Shown here: positions 13,223 to 21,461 of the stretch, piece after piece
How the letters are laid out: each line of letters opens with the position of its first letter
Position numbering within the stretch: the stretch's first letter is position 1
Source of the DNA: a virus
Reading direction: 5' to 3' (one strand)
IMG/VR virus record: IMGVR_UViG_3300047276_000179
Location: 1-33,264 of that record
DNA: 33,264 nucleotides
Notes under the pieces: model-generated
Seen by the model: only the letters and a program-made list of their open reading frames with translations
Database searches by the model: none
Told to the model about the DNA's origin: nothing
Made by a program: the position numbers and the translations under genes

Positions 13223-13252
13223 AAAAAGCCCCCAGAAGCGTGTTCCAGGGGC
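13223..13252 (-). terminator. Strong rho-independent terminator
   Basis: On the minus strand GCCCCTGGAA and TTCTGGGGGC form a 10-bp stem (two G-U pairs) around CACGC, followed by TTTTT. It lies between the 98-aa gene and the sulfotransferase-like gene, so terL expression must rely on read-through or a local promoter. Confidence 0.87.
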
Positions 13253-13261
13253 ATACAGGCG

Positions 13262-13558
13262 TCAATCAGCGAGCTTTACTCGTGATGGGATATACACATT
13301 GTTGATTCGTTCGATCTGACCAATACTTCTAGTCATCTGACGAAGCTGGTCAGCTGGATCTCCCTTGCGAATCAGCATTGATTTATCAACAGGGGAGTTG
13401 CTTATCAATGCTCCGAAGTTTGTCGCTGCATTCTTGGTTGGTAAAAACCCAAACCGTGACTGCACACGATCATTGGCACCCTGGCCATCAATGTACTTAA
13501 GCTTTAGAAGTTTAAGTAGGTCTACGATTGTGGGGTCATCATGTTTTTGCTGTGACAT
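13262..13558 (-). CDS. Hypothetical protein (98 aa)
   Basis: MSQQKHDDPTIVDLLKLLKL starts a 98-aa soluble protein with two likely helices and a basic C-terminal half (NNVYIPSRVKLAD). The ATG overlaps the last base of the stop codon of the 561-aa gene, so both are co-transcribed and end at the strong terminator. No family is recognised. Partner to the large protein upstream is the simplest guess. Confidence 0.72.
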   Translation of the reverse strand: MSQQKHDDPTIVDLLKLLKLKYIDGQGANDRVQSRFGFLPTKNAATNFGALISNSPVDKSMLIRKGDPADQLRQMTRSIGQIERINNVYIPSRVKLAD

Positions 13559-15243
13559 TAGTCCCTAACAATGTTGGATATGATTTTGTTGAAACCACGG
13601 TAGGCATCAACCAATGGCTGAAATGGCGTCACTGGTTTTGGGATGTATTGAGCAGCCTTCTTGGCAACAGGTGCTACAGCGTTAGGTATGCCACCACGAT
13701 TTTGGGAGCTAGGTTGATAAGGAATAATACGTGCAGGTTTTCCTGATCCATACAACGCGGGTTGAGGTTTACGTGAAACAGGGGAACTAGGCATAAGGTT
13801 GGGATTTCTAGCAACGTATTTCTGACCCTCACGAGCTGCTTGACTAATGCCAACTAATTTTTGAGCCCCTTCTGCACCTGCAGAAATCAATGGAATTGGA
13901 ATTAACGTAGCTGCATCAAGTAAAAGGTTTGCTCCATCCCAAGCAGCAGATTCAAGTGTATCTGAGTTAGGCTTTTGTATGGCAGCGTTAGCCGATTGAC
14001 CAAAAGCGGCTACACCTAACGGAAGACTTGCCCACATAGGAGCTGTATTCCTTGCAATCCTAAGAAGTTTAAGACCTGCAGTTGCTGGCGAGTCGGGAAC
14101 AACTCCTGTGTATTTATTTGGATTCCCTCTAGCATTGACATTATTAGGATCCGTTGATCTTACTTTGCCGGTTTCAGCAGATTTAATTGCTAAGATATCC
14201 GGGCGTGGGTTGATAATACTACCATCAGTATCATATGTAATGTTGGCTGGTTGCAACCTTGTGGCCCTTCTGTTTACAACATCAACCTTCGGCCTAGTTC
14301 CGGCTGGTTGAATTTGAAGCGCCTTGAGTCTGTTTTGTGCAGCCGCTATGTCTTCGGGACTAGCCGGTGAACCACGCTGTGGATCGTAGCCTTTGTCAAC
14401 AATACTACGATCATTGATCTCCTGAATATGCCGACTATGTTGGTCAATAGTCTCATCTCTACCAAGCTGGCTTCCGTAGATATAACCTATTGAGTCATTA
14501 TCTACAGCACCTTTTCGACTAAACTGTTCAGCCACTCTCTGAGCAATCAGTTTATCAGCAGGCACTCCATTTGAAATAGCTTGTAGATCCGCCTGTTTAA
14601 GATGTTCCGCTCCAGGAACCCCTAGATTATCCTCAACAAACTTCCATTGATAGAAGTCGTCTAACCAACCATTAGATGTGCGCCCGGTTAACTCTAAATC
14701 ACCCGGACTATTCCTAAAATTAGCACCATGACCCCGGTTATGAACCGCTAATTCAACAGAGCCAGCCCTAGCACTTTCTGCACCTCCAAATTTATTAGCA
14801 AGCCAATGGCCACGATCAAAAGGTTGACCAGTCTCTGTTGCCAGCATCCTAGTCTCTTCATTCATTAACGACCACTCTTTTTTAACAGCTTTCTGATATA
14901 CATCTGCCGTTTCTTTGCCATGCTTTTGAGCAATTAAATCATATACAGGGGGTGGTAAGCCACCATCAGCTGACATGTATGCTCGTTTATTAAGTTTAAC
15001 GGTGTCGCCGTCTATAGTTAGAGGTGGGCCTTTATAACTTTCGCCAAACACTTGCTTGACTAGCTTAGCTGGCGTGAGTTTTTCTTTTGACGAATTAAGT
15101 GCTGCTTGCGCAACTTCAATCAGATCATTAAAAGATAGGATCCCCGGAGGCATCCTACTGCTTTCCAGATAATAACGTAAGATATCGTCTGAGTTTTCCG
15201 TTAAGTTAGCAGCTGCAGCACGAACTAACGTGCTTTCTTTCAT
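13558..15243 (-). CDS. Large protein of unknown role with DRGH nuclease-like motif (561 aa)
   Basis: Not recognised as a standard T7 gene. Residues 141-180 read PFDRGHWLANKFGG...HNRGHGANFRN. DRGH followed by asparagine-rich segments resembles the catalytic core of beta-beta-alpha-metal non-specific nucleases (EndoG/NucA and related toxins). An adjoining GDLELTGRTSNGWLDDF segment has no known match. Residues about 395-480 include two weakly hydrophobic segments (APMWASLPLGVAAFG and LLLDAATLIPIPLIS), and the C-terminus is proline-rich and basic. It could be a virion-carried nuclease, a moron toxin or a packaging-linked nuclease. By eye it looks more AT-rich than neighbours. A promoter-like motif abuts the start codon. 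Confidence 0.75.
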   Translation of the reverse strand: MKESTLVRAAAANLTENSDDILRYYLESSRMPPGILSFNDLIEVAQAALNSSKEKLTPAKLVKQVFGESYKGPPLTIDGDTVKLNKRAYMSADGGLPPPVYDLIAQKHGKETADVYQKAVKKEWSLMNEETRMLATETGQPFDRGHWLANKFGGAESARAGSVELAVHNRGHGANFRNSPGDLELTGRTSNGWLDDFYQWKFVEDNLGVPGAEHLKQADLQAISNGVPADKLIAQRVAEQFSRKGAVDNDSIGYIYGSQLGRDETIDQHSRHIQEINDRSIVDKGYDPQRGSPASPEDIAAAQNRLKALQIQPAGTRPKVDVVNRRATRLQPANITYDTDGSIINPRPDILAIKSAETGKVRSTDPNNVNARGNPNKYTGVVPDSPATAGLKLLRIARNTAPMWASLPLGVAAFGQSANAAIQKPNSDTLESAAWDGANLLLDAATLIPIPLISAGAEGAQKLVGISQAAREGQKYVARNPNLMPSSPVSRKPQPALYGSGKPARIIPYQPSSQNRGGIPNAVAPVAKKAAQYIPKPVTPFQPLVDAYRGFNKIISNIVRD

Positions 15244-15245
15244 TA

Positions 15246-15259
15246 TACCCGTGTGGACA
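15246..15259 (-). promoter_or_regulatory. Putative phage promoter motif before the 561-aa gene
   Basis: Minus-strand TGTCCACACGGGTA, an exact match to TGTCCACNNNGGTW preceded by GACC. It sits in the 20-base intergenic gap and ends two bases before the ATG at 15243. If transcription starts near GGTA the 561-aa transcript would be nearly leaderless. Confidence 0.52.
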
Positions 15260-15263
15260 GGTC

Positions 15264-15632
15264 TTACCCAATAACGCGGGAATCACCATCCTTTTTGCGC
15301 TTACGTTCTTCCATGTAGCGGTTCATCGCATCCTCTCGACCTGCACCGGGGCGACGCTGTGGTTTCTTCGGTTGTACTTGCTCTTGCTTGGGTTGCTCTT
15401 TAGGTTTGTATTCCCCATAAGCTGGACCTGCATATTCCTTTCCATTGGGAGCATCTTTCACAGTTGCTGCACCGCCCTTTGCTTTAGGCTCAAGGTCTTT
15501 AGAGGTCAGGTTGCTTCGTCCTTGCTGACGCGACATTGAGGCAGCAGTCATACGACGGCTGAACTCCTTCATGCTTTCAACAACGGATCCACGATTCTTG
15601 TCTTGATCCTTACCGTTACGCTTAATAACCAT
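15264..15632 (-). CDS. Charged low-complexity hypothetical protein (122 aa)
   Basis: MVIKRNGKDQDKNRGSVVES opens a 122-aa protein that is highly basic and probably disordered. It is rich in lysine, glutamine and proline (YKPKEQPKQEQVQPKKPQRRP) and has a basic helix near the end (REDAMNRYMEERKRKKDG). Such proteins often bind nucleic acid or act as internal structural linkers. No family is recognised. It lies between the HNH and 561-aa genes. Confidence 0.7.
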   Translation of the reverse strand: MVIKRNGKDQDKNRGSVVESMKEFSRRMTAASMSRQQGRSNLTSKDLEPKAKGGAATVKDAPNGKEYAGPAYGEYKPKEQPKQEQVQPKKPQRRPGAGREDAMNRYMEERKRKKDGDSRVIG

Positions 15633-15634
15633 TT

Positions 15635-15961
15635 CTATTTAATATGAGACAGTATGAGTTGCTCCCTTGGAGTAATGCCAAATGTGGCTCTCATCCATTG
15701 GAGCCAATTGTTGCTTCCTTTGTCCTGATTACACTGACGACAGCTGGGTACGAGGTTTGAAGTAAGGTCTTCGCCACCAAAACACTTAGGGCGAACGTGA
15801 TCCAGAGTAAGTTCATGTAATTCATAAGTTTCTCCACAATAAACACATTGACAATTGAAGTGCTCTTTAATAGCGCGTCTCCACATACGCTTTGCTTCAG
15901 GGCTTGTCATTGTTATTAGGTTGTATATGTAGTGATCAGGACTGGGCAGCAACGGGGTCAT
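15635..15961 (-). CDS. HNH endonuclease
   Basis: A 108-aa HNH nuclease. The zinc ligands are C39-C42 (CVYC) and C74-C77 (CRQC). The HNH core is LTLDHVRPKCFGG (D54, H55), then SNLVPSCRQCNQDKGS. The ATG at 15961 follows the lysozyme stop closely; an internal ATG at MTSPEAKRMW is possible. It may be a homing endonuclease inserted among late genes. Small HNH proteins beside terminase can also assist DNA cleavage in packaging, though in T7-like phages the terminase does not need one. Confidence 0.9.
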   Translation of the reverse strand: MTPLLPSPDHYIYNLITMTSPEAKRMWRRAIKEHFNCQCVYCGETYELHELTLDHVRPKCFGGEDLTSNLVPSCRQCNQDKGSNNWLQWMRATFGITPREQLILSHIK

Positions 15962-15962
15962 A

Positions 15963-16565
15963 TCACCGGATCGTCATTGCTGGTTTCCATTTTTTAGATG
16001 CAGCATCCCAGGTAACAGGCTTTCCTTGTTTGACTGCTTTTGTACCGTCCTTACGGGTACGGTCATTCGCAAGGGTGCTGTTCTTAGGAGACATGTAAGG
16101 AGTAGTGGCTAGCCTTGCCTCAGCTTCACGTCGCCGTACAAGACCAGGCACACCACCGTTGGTGTAGAGCTTCAGAGCCTCTGCTACCTTCTTGTCGTTA
16201 CCAGACCTGATTGCATCAGTAAGTGTCTGGAAATTTGAAGCACCAAAGAAGTTTGGACCAGCGTTGAAGGCGAAGGATTCAACAGCTGCTTGTGCATTAG
16301 GAGATAGCTTTTTGTAGCCAGGATCCTGCCTAACCTGCGATGCATGTTGATCAACTTTCACTTTCAGAAGCGGATCAGCCTGTTGTCTGGTGATGGTTGC
16401 CTGAGGGGATACATCCTTTCCAGAGGCATCGAAATTAAATCCATAACCATATGCAAAGCCACCACCCTCAGGCCTTGGGTACGCTCTTGGCTCAAACCCC
16501 TCAAAGGCTTTGATTAGACTGTCACGCGCAGTTGTATTGGTAAGAATTCCTAGTGGATTAGGCAT
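15963..16565 (-). CDS. GH24 phage lysozyme-like protein with altered active site
   Basis: A 200-aa T4-lysozyme-like muramidase. LIKAFEGFEPRAYP holds the position of the catalytic glutamate (E22). NAQAAVESFAFNAGPNFFGASNF and VPGLVRRREAEARL match the family's later blocks. The usual motif with aspartate and threonine before GYG is instead RPEGGGFAYGYGFN, so the threonine is alanine and the aspartate is not evident. It may work with other residues or be a binding module. The C-terminal 50 residues are a basic tail. It overlaps the upstream gene by 8 bases. Confidence 0.8.
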   Translation of the reverse strand: MPNPLGILTNTTARDSLIKAFEGFEPRAYPRPEGGGFAYGYGFNFDASGKDVSPQATITRQQADPLLKVKVDQHASQVRQDPGYKKLSPNAQAAVESFAFNAGPNFFGASNFQTLTDAIRSGNDKKVAEALKLYTNGGVPGLVRRREAEARLATTPYMSPKNSTLANDRTRKDGTKAVKQGKPVTWDAASKKWKPAMTIR

Positions 16566-16812
16566 ACTTCTTTCCCTTACGCGGACGTGTACGGTTCGCC
16601 TTAGGGGACTCTAGTTTTCCTTTATTAGGACCAGTGTGACTGGCATCCATTCCGTCCCCATTACCGTAGGTACCAAGCTTTCTGTTCAACTTATTGGCAT
16701 CACTACGGATCTTCAGACCCTCTTTGGTCTTGTTGTATTCAGCTTGTTGCTTCAGCCTTTTGGCTTTTGCTGTAGGGTTACTCTTGTAGTAGTTAGATGT
16801 GCGACTTGCCAT
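16558..16812 (-). CDS. Basic hypothetical phage protein (84 aa)
   Basis: MASRTSNYYKSNPTAKAKRL begins a very basic 84-aa protein. The segment NKLNRKLGTYGNGDGMDASH followed by a KxxSPxxNRxRPRKGKK tail resembles a small uncharacterised protein seen in many marine phages, by memory of the pattern. I chose ATG at 16812 rather than upstream starts because it overlaps TerS by only 20 bases. A structural or DNA-associated role would suit the charge. Confidence 0.75.
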   Translation of the reverse strand: MASRTSNYYKSNPTAKAKRLKQQAEYNKTKEGLKIRSDANKLNRKLGTYGNGDGMDASHTGPNKGKLESPKANRTRPRKGKKYA

Positions 16813-17044
16813 ACAACCTCTTTTGTACAAGTTCAGGGTCTACCTTGGGTAGAACGGTGGCAAGTTTGTCCAGAGGATTGCCGTCGTAGGCGACACCACT
16901 GATGTCATTCTTGGCAAGCCAATCACAGGCTGCCTTTAAGTCAGCAGTGGAGGCTTCACCAGATTTGATTCGGTTGAGGAGCTCTTTGGTTACCATATTA
17001 TGTAACTCATTGAACATATCCTCACTGGCCTTCTGCTTAGCCAT
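16793..17044 (-). CDS. Terminase small subunit (T7 gp18-like DNA maturase A)
   Basis: Recognises phage DNA for packaging and works with TerL. The 83-aa product MAKQKASEDMFNELHNMVTK contains IKSGEASTADLKAACDWLAKNDISGV, then G-N-P-L-D-K-L and VDPELVQKRLYG, matching the T7 gp18/DNA_Packaging_2 family in order and size (T7 gp18 is 89 aa). It is separated from terL by about 4 kb holding the lysozyme, HNH, 561-aa and sulfotransferase-like genes; in T7 the gap is only a few hundred bases. Confidence 0.9.
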   Translation of the reverse strand: MAKQKASEDMFNELHNMVTKELLNRIKSGEASTADLKAACDWLAKNDISGVAYDGNPLDKLATVLPKVDPELVQKRLYGKSHI

Positions 17045-17282
17045 TTCTCAATACGATCTGATCTAATTTATTTTCGATGCGGATCATGTGATCCTCCATC
17101 TTTTGGAGTGCATTGGCGAGTTCTTGTCTTGGGACGTACTTCTCTGCTAGACGTAATTCCATTTGGTCAATACGTTTGTCAATAAGATCCATACGTGAGT
17201 TGGTTCGTGAACTGAGAGTCATCACTCCTCCGCCAACGCCAAGAACGAGAGAAATGACTCCCGTAATGACAGCTTCAATCAT
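17037..17282 (-). CDS. N-terminally anchored coiled-coil membrane protein (81 aa)
   Basis: Residues 1-24 (VITGVISLVLGVGGGVMTLS) form one transmembrane helix; the rest is a charged coiled coil (MDLIDKRIDQMELRLAEKYV and further). This topology is like an inner-membrane spanin or an accessory holin. It lies in the lysis cluster between TerS and the glucosaminidase, the place of T7 gene 18.5 (Rz-like spanin). There is no outer-membrane partner gene with a lipobox nearby, so spanin is tentative. Confidence 0.75.
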   Translation of the reverse strand: MIEAVITGVISLVLGVGGGVMTLSSRTNSRMDLIDKRIDQMELRLAEKYVPRQELANALQKMEDHMIRIENKLDQIVLRNG

Positions 17283-17838
17283 GCTGCTCCATCAACCGAA
17301 TTAGTTTCTGTGGGTAGACGGGATCAGTGGCATAACCTTCACGCTTTAGAAGGTATGCACAGTCTTCACGGGTAGAAGCTCGGTTGACGCCTTTATAACC
17401 TTTGTAATCCTTGTACCACTGCTCGACTAGATGTTCAACACAGTCGTATGGGGTAGCAAAATCTTTGAAGGAAGCCTTGATGGTTACAGGACCATTGCCG
17501 TAATCTTCCCAGGTGGTTTTAACGGTGCCAGTTCCTTTGATGCCGAAGTAGTTGTTCTTACCACTGAGAGCGGTACCAAACGCACTCTCAAGTGCCCACT
17601 GAGCAGCAACTACTTCCGGGAACTTTGCACCAGCAGCTTTAGCTGCAGCTTCAATTCCTTCCCAGGTATTTGTAAATTGTTGAGGAGCTGTGGGAGTAGG
17701 TAGACGCCAGATCTTGACCCACTCCGCCTCATCTGAAACACCATAGGACCCTAGCAGACGCTCCAGGGCCTCAATAGCTTGCTTTTGATGAGGTAGCCCC
17801 TTGTAGTTACGGATAACGTCAAGGAGCTTGATACTCAT
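17275..17838 (-). CDS. Glucosaminidase-type endolysin
   Basis: A 187-aa peptidoglycan hydrolase of the FlgJ/LytG glucosaminidase family. AKFPEVVAAQWALESAFGTALSGKNNYFGIKG holds the catalytic glutamate E84 and the typical NYFGIKG turn. YKDYKGYKGVNRA and GYATDPVYPQKLIRLM match the domain's C-terminal half. There is no signal peptide, so release needs a holin. The short proteins on both sides have transmembrane segments, completing a lysis cassette. The virion protein gp15 carries a second copy of this domain. Confidence 0.9.
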   Translation of the reverse strand: MSIKLLDVIRNYKGLPHQKQAIEALERLLGSYGVSDEAEWVKIWRLPTPTAPQQFTNTWEGIEAAAKAAGAKFPEVVAAQWALESAFGTALSGKNNYFGIKGTGTVKTTWEDYGNGPVTIKASFKDFATPYDCVEHLVEQWYKDYKGYKGVNRASTREDCAYLLKREGYATDPVYPQKLIRLMEQHD

Positions 17839-18032
17839 CGGAATGTATCCTTAATGCGTTGGATCTGATCGTCTTCCTTACGCAGTGGCTTCAGAGCGTT
17901 GACGCCGCTGAGCAGCAGTTGGACAATTCCGTTGGACTTCAGCTTGGAAGCACCAACAACTTCAGAGCCTAGGAACAGTGCAAGGAAGGCAAGTGCCTCA
18001 TAGGACACCTTGATGCCAAGGATGGTAATCAT
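17835..18032 (-). CDS. Small membrane protein, candidate holin (65 aa)
   Basis: MITILGIKVSYEALAFLALF starts a 65-aa protein with one hydrophobic helix (about residues 10-27), a weaker one (GIVQLLLSGVNAL) and a charged C-terminus (RKEDDQIQRIKDTFR). Holins of T7-like phages are short membrane proteins with charged tails beside the endolysin. Its TGA overlaps the endolysin ATG (ATGA). Holin is by context and topology only. Confidence 0.65.
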   Translation of the reverse strand: MITILGIKVSYEALAFLALFLGSEVVGASKLKSNGIVQLLLSGVNALKPLRKEDDQIQRIKDTFR

Positions 18033-18052
18033 TTGTTTGTACCTTTAGGTTA

Positions 18053-18349
18053 TTACCAAGGCACTCCAGAAGCCTTAGTAGGAGCAGCTTGCTCATCAAG
18101 TTGAGCCTGGAGAGCAGCTTCAATTTCAGAAACCTTTTCTTCACCGAGAGAGTCTTTGACCCAGTTCACACACTGCTCTTCGGTCAAGTCTGCAAACGGT
18201 GTGGTTACTTCGCCGTCAAGACCAATAGAGCCATACGCTCCAGAACGGTAAGTATCGTTGGAGGCGTCAATGGTGTAGTGAACCGTGTAGACCTTGCCAG
18301 TGGAGGTCTCACGCTCAAGGTTTGCAATTTTCCAAGTAAAGGTGGTCAT
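18053..18349 (-). CDS. Conserved-type hypothetical protein (98 aa)
   Basis: MTTFTWKIANLERETSTGKV opens a 98-aa protein with predicted beta strands (VYTVHYTIDASNDTYRSGAYGSIGLDGEV) and an acidic helix (EEQCVNWVKDSLGEEKVSEIEAALQ). Its W/NWVK pattern resembles small proteins found next to tail-fibre genes in cyanophages, by pattern memory. I chose the ATG at 18349, just after the fibre terminator; the longer frame would run through the terminator into the fibre gene. Confidence 0.75.
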   Translation of the reverse strand: MTTFTWKIANLERETSTGKVYTVHYTIDASNDTYRSGAYGSIGLDGEVTTPFADLTEEQCVNWVKDSLGEEKVSEIEAALQAQLDEQAAPTKASGVPW

Positions 18350-18365
18350 AAGGTTGAGTAGGTTA

Positions 18366-18398
18366 GTAAAAGAAAAGGCACCCCGTCTCAGAGTGCCT
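18366..18398 (-). terminator. Rho-independent terminator after the tail fibre
   Basis: The minus strand has AGGCACTC pairing with GGGGUGCCU (8 bp with a G-U pair), followed by TTTTCTTTT. It sits just beyond the fibre stop at 18426 and before the lysis cassette. Confidence 0.85.
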
Positions 18399-18425
18399 AT
18401 GTAGGGTGAACGGTGGAGGGGACTA

Positions 18426-21400
18426 CTAAGATAACCTGTAAACAGTAAACGTATTTGCCGCTGTTCTGCGTACCGCAAAACGTGCAGAGTTACCAGCGTT
18501 ATTACCGCCAACAATAGTTATTCCAGTGTTCGTTGCGATAGACGGAGTTCCACTGCTCAGGTTGATCACGCTGAACTCAAATGTCATGTTTGTGTAAATT
18601 CCAGGGAATGCCGCCTCTAGATCGGTACCAGTCGGCATCGTAAGGTTTGCGTTGGAAGCACTGCTGTATGTAATAATGCCAACCTTTAATTCAGCGGGCG
18701 TTAGTGTTGCGGCTGCAGTCTTGGCAACTGGCGCAGCTTGGTTGTAGCACTGCACGCCATCGTTGGTGATTCGCAGGCGTTCCACTGAAGAACTCGCCCC
18801 ATCCGCCGTTGTAGAAAATACGAGGCGGCCTGGCATGTCATTAGCGCCAGGGGTGCCGTCTACCTGGGCAGTGATTTCAGCGGCTTGGACAAACTTAGAT
18901 CCGTCTGTCCCTTGAAACGAAATTGTGCCCAAGTATCCACCATTAAGCGAAACCGTATTTGAACCAATGGTGTTGCTGCCAGTTGAAGCTAAGACAAGAT
19001 TGGGACCGTACTGAGTGCCTCCAAAAATAGTATTTCTAATTAGAGAAACAGAGCTGTTTTCGTGATCCGCTCCCTCTACCTGTAAAAGCGCAGAAAGCGT
19101 ACTGTTAAAGAAGTTTACCCTTGCACTACTCGTCCCCACCAGCAGGCGACCCGATGAGTCGATGCGGGCGCGTTCTGCGTTGTTATGTACAAAAGTAAAA
19201 GGACCAGAGTCAACAGCATTAAAGCCAAGAGCACCTGTCCCTCTGTGGTAAAGAACAGAAGGTGCATTTGCGCCGGTGTTATATCTAAAAACTCTTAAGC
19301 CATAGTCTGTGTAGGTTGTATCACCTACTAAATCTATGTAAGCGTACTGGTTGCCGGTTGCACCATCGCCTATTTCTAAAGACGCAATGCCTGATCCCGG
19401 ATTACTGATACGTACTATTGAACCTTTAACATCAAGCGTATGCGCCGGGCTCGTGGTTCCGATGCCGACGTTGCCTCCGGCTGTAACAGTTACTCGTTCG
19501 GCCCCATTCGTACCAATGCGCAGGTCGGTGTTATTGCGGTTAAAGACATAAGCAATTCCGCCAGAGCTAACACCAACATCAAAGCCAGATGATGCAGCGC
19601 TGTTGCTCGTGCGGACATAAACATCAGCAGCTGATCCTGAGTTGCAGTGAAGGATTGACCCTGGGCTGCTCGTCCCCACGCCCACGAGCCCTGCCGATGT
19701 GATGCGCAGCGCCTCGCTGCCGCCGACTTGAAATGTTAGAGGCAGATAAGTGCCTGTACCAGAAATCTGGCCCTCAAGACCGAACGCGCCAGATGTAGTG
19801 AAAAAGCGCCCACCACCCGAGTTGGCGGCGTCTGAATTGTTGAATAATCTTACTTGACTTGCCGTCCCAGTCCCGCTTGGCAATACCTGTAGGACAGTAG
19901 ACGAATTTGCTGTTGTTGTTTGGAATGAAACGCGATTTGCAAGCGTTCCATTAGTAAAGTCACCGCGAATCCGAGCACCGCTACTAGCGATCTCTACATT
20001 CCCACTCGCATCCACGAACAACCTGCCAGACCCACCAGTGCTGATGGCTACTTGGTCTGCGCCTGGTGAATAGATGCCCGTATTCAGGTCGCCGGTGAAC
20101 GTAATGCTCGGTGATCCTGCAGAACCAGCCGCAGCGCTGATCACACCGCTCGTGGTGACGTTCTGGCTGCCAAAGTCCGGGCTGATCTTGGTGCCGGCAA
20201 TCGCGGCGCTGGCGTTGATGTCGCCGTTGACGATGGTGCCGTCAACAATGTTGGACGAGGCGACGGTGATCGCAGTGGGGAGTGCTCCAGTTGCCAGTTT
20301 GCTCAGACTGATTGCTGCAGCTGCATTGATGTCTGAATCGGCAATGGTGCCATCAGCGATCATCGTTGAGGTGACAGTACCTGTGCTACCTGTCTTTAGG
20401 TAACGAGTCTCAGGATCATTAGGAAAATACTGGATCCACGTCCACGTAGAACCAGTGGTCTGGTAAATAATACGAACACTAAGACCAGAGCTACCGATAA
20501 ATCCTGCAGGTTTCCCACTAAGCGGTGTAAAACTCTCAATACCAGTAGAGTTGGTAACTTCAATAGCAGTATTGTTAGCAGGTGATGCAGGGATAGCTGC
20601 AACGTTGGCTACGGTTGTGTAGAGCACAGCATTGGCCACAGCCGCTGCTGCTGCATTAGCAGTGGTAACTGCAGTATTTGCGGTGTTGACTGCGGTTGTG
20701 GCGTTAGTAGAAGCAGTATTAGCTGTCGTTACAGCGTTAGATGCGTTGGTGGACGCTGTGTTGGCTGTAGACACAGCAGAGCTTGCTGCAGAAGACGCAG
20801 CATTGGCTGTGTTGACAGCGGTAGTTGCAGCAGTAGATGCAGCGTTAGCCGTACTTGTAGCGGCATTGGCCGTACTAAGTGCTGTATTAGCCGTTGAGGT
20901 AGCGCTGTTAGCCGTAGCAGTGGCAGCGTTAGCCGTGTTTACAGCAGTAGTCGCGTTGCTACTTGCAGTGTTAGCCGTTGAGACAGCAGCACTGGCATTG
21001 GAGCTAGCAGTGTTTGCCGTAGACACAGCAGCAGAGGCGTTACTGGAGGCTGTATTAGCGGTGCTAAGAGCGGTGTTAGCCGTACCAATAGCAGTGGCTG
21101 AGTTCGTCAGTGCAGTGTTAGCCGTTGTGGTGGCTGTTGCTGCATTGTTCGTGGACTCTTGGGTTACATACAGGTTCTGCGTGAAGTTCTCGTTCAGGTC
21201 AGCAGACCGAATAGCAGAGCCCGGATAGAACGTAGCAGCCAGTGCTGCGTCATCTGTTTGACGATAAATCCGAATAGCAGCACCATTAGCTGGTGCCGTA
21301 TTGAATTGGATAGTAGTAGCGTTGGCAAGGGTGTATGCAGTTGTATTCGTACCATTGACACTTACTTTGATGTCAGTGGTCTCAAGATATGGGAAAGTGA

Positions 21401-21455
21401 AAGAGTAATTAGTGGTGGATCCATTACCCGTATAAGTATTCTGAGTGACTGCCAT
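18426..21455 (-). CDS. Tail fibre protein (T7 gp17-like N-terminus)
   Basis: Receptor-binding fibre. Residues 1-105 (MAVTQNTYTGNGSTTNYSF... to the SADLNENFTQNLY region) match the T7 gp17 N-terminal domain that attaches the fibre to the tail. About 105-275 is an Ala/Thr/Asn heptad-like shaft with repeats of SNASAAVSTANTA. Then come SDINAAAAISLSKL repeats. The long distal half has beta-rich repeats of the VGIGTTSPAHTLDVKGS type, ending AANTFTVYRLS. No S74 chaperone dyad is visible. At 1009 aa it is nearly twice T7 gp17 (553 aa). The distal half is expected to fix host range. Confidence 0.95.
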   Translation of the reverse strand: MAVTQNTYTGNGSTTNYSFTFPYLETTDIKVSVNGTNTTAYTLANATTIQFNTAPANGAAIRIYRQTDDAALAATFYPGSAIRSADLNENFTQNLYVTQESTNNAATATTTANTALTNSATAIGTANTALSTANTASSNASAAVSTANTASSNASAAVSTANTASSNATTAVNTANAATATANSATSTANTALSTANAATSTANAASTAATTAVNTANAASSAASSAVSTANTASTNASNAVTTANTASTNATTAVNTANTAVTTANAAAAAVANAVLYTTVANVAAIPASPANNTAIEVTNSTGIESFTPLSGKPAGFIGSSGLSVRIIYQTTGSTWTWIQYFPNDPETRYLKTGSTGTVTSTMIADGTIADSDINAAAAISLSKLATGALPTAITVASSNIVDGTIVNGDINASAAIAGTKISPDFGSQNVTTSGVISAAAGSAGSPSITFTGDLNTGIYSPGADQVAISTGGSGRLFVDASGNVEIASSGARIRGDFTNGTLANRVSFQTTTANSSTVLQVLPSGTGTASQVRLFNNSDAANSGGGRFFTTSGAFGLEGQISGTGTYLPLTFQVGGSEALRITSAGLVGVGTSSPGSILHCNSGSAADVYVRTSNSAASSGFDVGVSSGGIAYVFNRNNTDLRIGTNGAERVTVTAGGNVGIGTTSPAHTLDVKGSIVRISNPGSGIASLEIGDGATGNQYAYIDLVGDTTYTDYGLRVFRYNTGANAPSVLYHRGTGALGFNAVDSGPFTFVHNNAERARIDSSGRLLVGTSSARVNFFNSTLSALLQVEGADHENSSVSLIRNTIFGGTQYGPNLVLASTGSNTIGSNTVSLNGGYLGTISFQGTDGSKFVQAAEITAQVDGTPGANDMPGRLVFSTTADGASSSVERLRITNDGVQCYNQAAPVAKTAAATLTPAELKVGIITYSSASNANLTMPTGTDLEAAFPGIYTNMTFEFSVINLSSGTPSIATNTGITIVGGNNAGNSARFAVRRTAANTFTVYRLS
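20640..21140 (-). repeat. Tandem heptad-type repeats in the fibre shaft
   Basis: About 170 codons built from repeated A/T/N-rich units (TANTA, SNASAAV, TNATTAV). DNA copies of the units, such as those around 20980-21060, are near-identical, so slippage or unequal recombination could change shaft length. The repeat composition also creates long spurious reading frames on the plus strand. Confidence 0.8.
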
Positions 21456-21461
21456 TAAGCG

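Noticed and set aside
20632-21228. 198-aa plus-strand frame rich in Ala/Val
   Set aside because: It is the antisense of the fibre shaft repeats; their low-complexity codons avoid stops on the opposite strand. No ribosome-binding site, and no plus-strand genes elsewhere.
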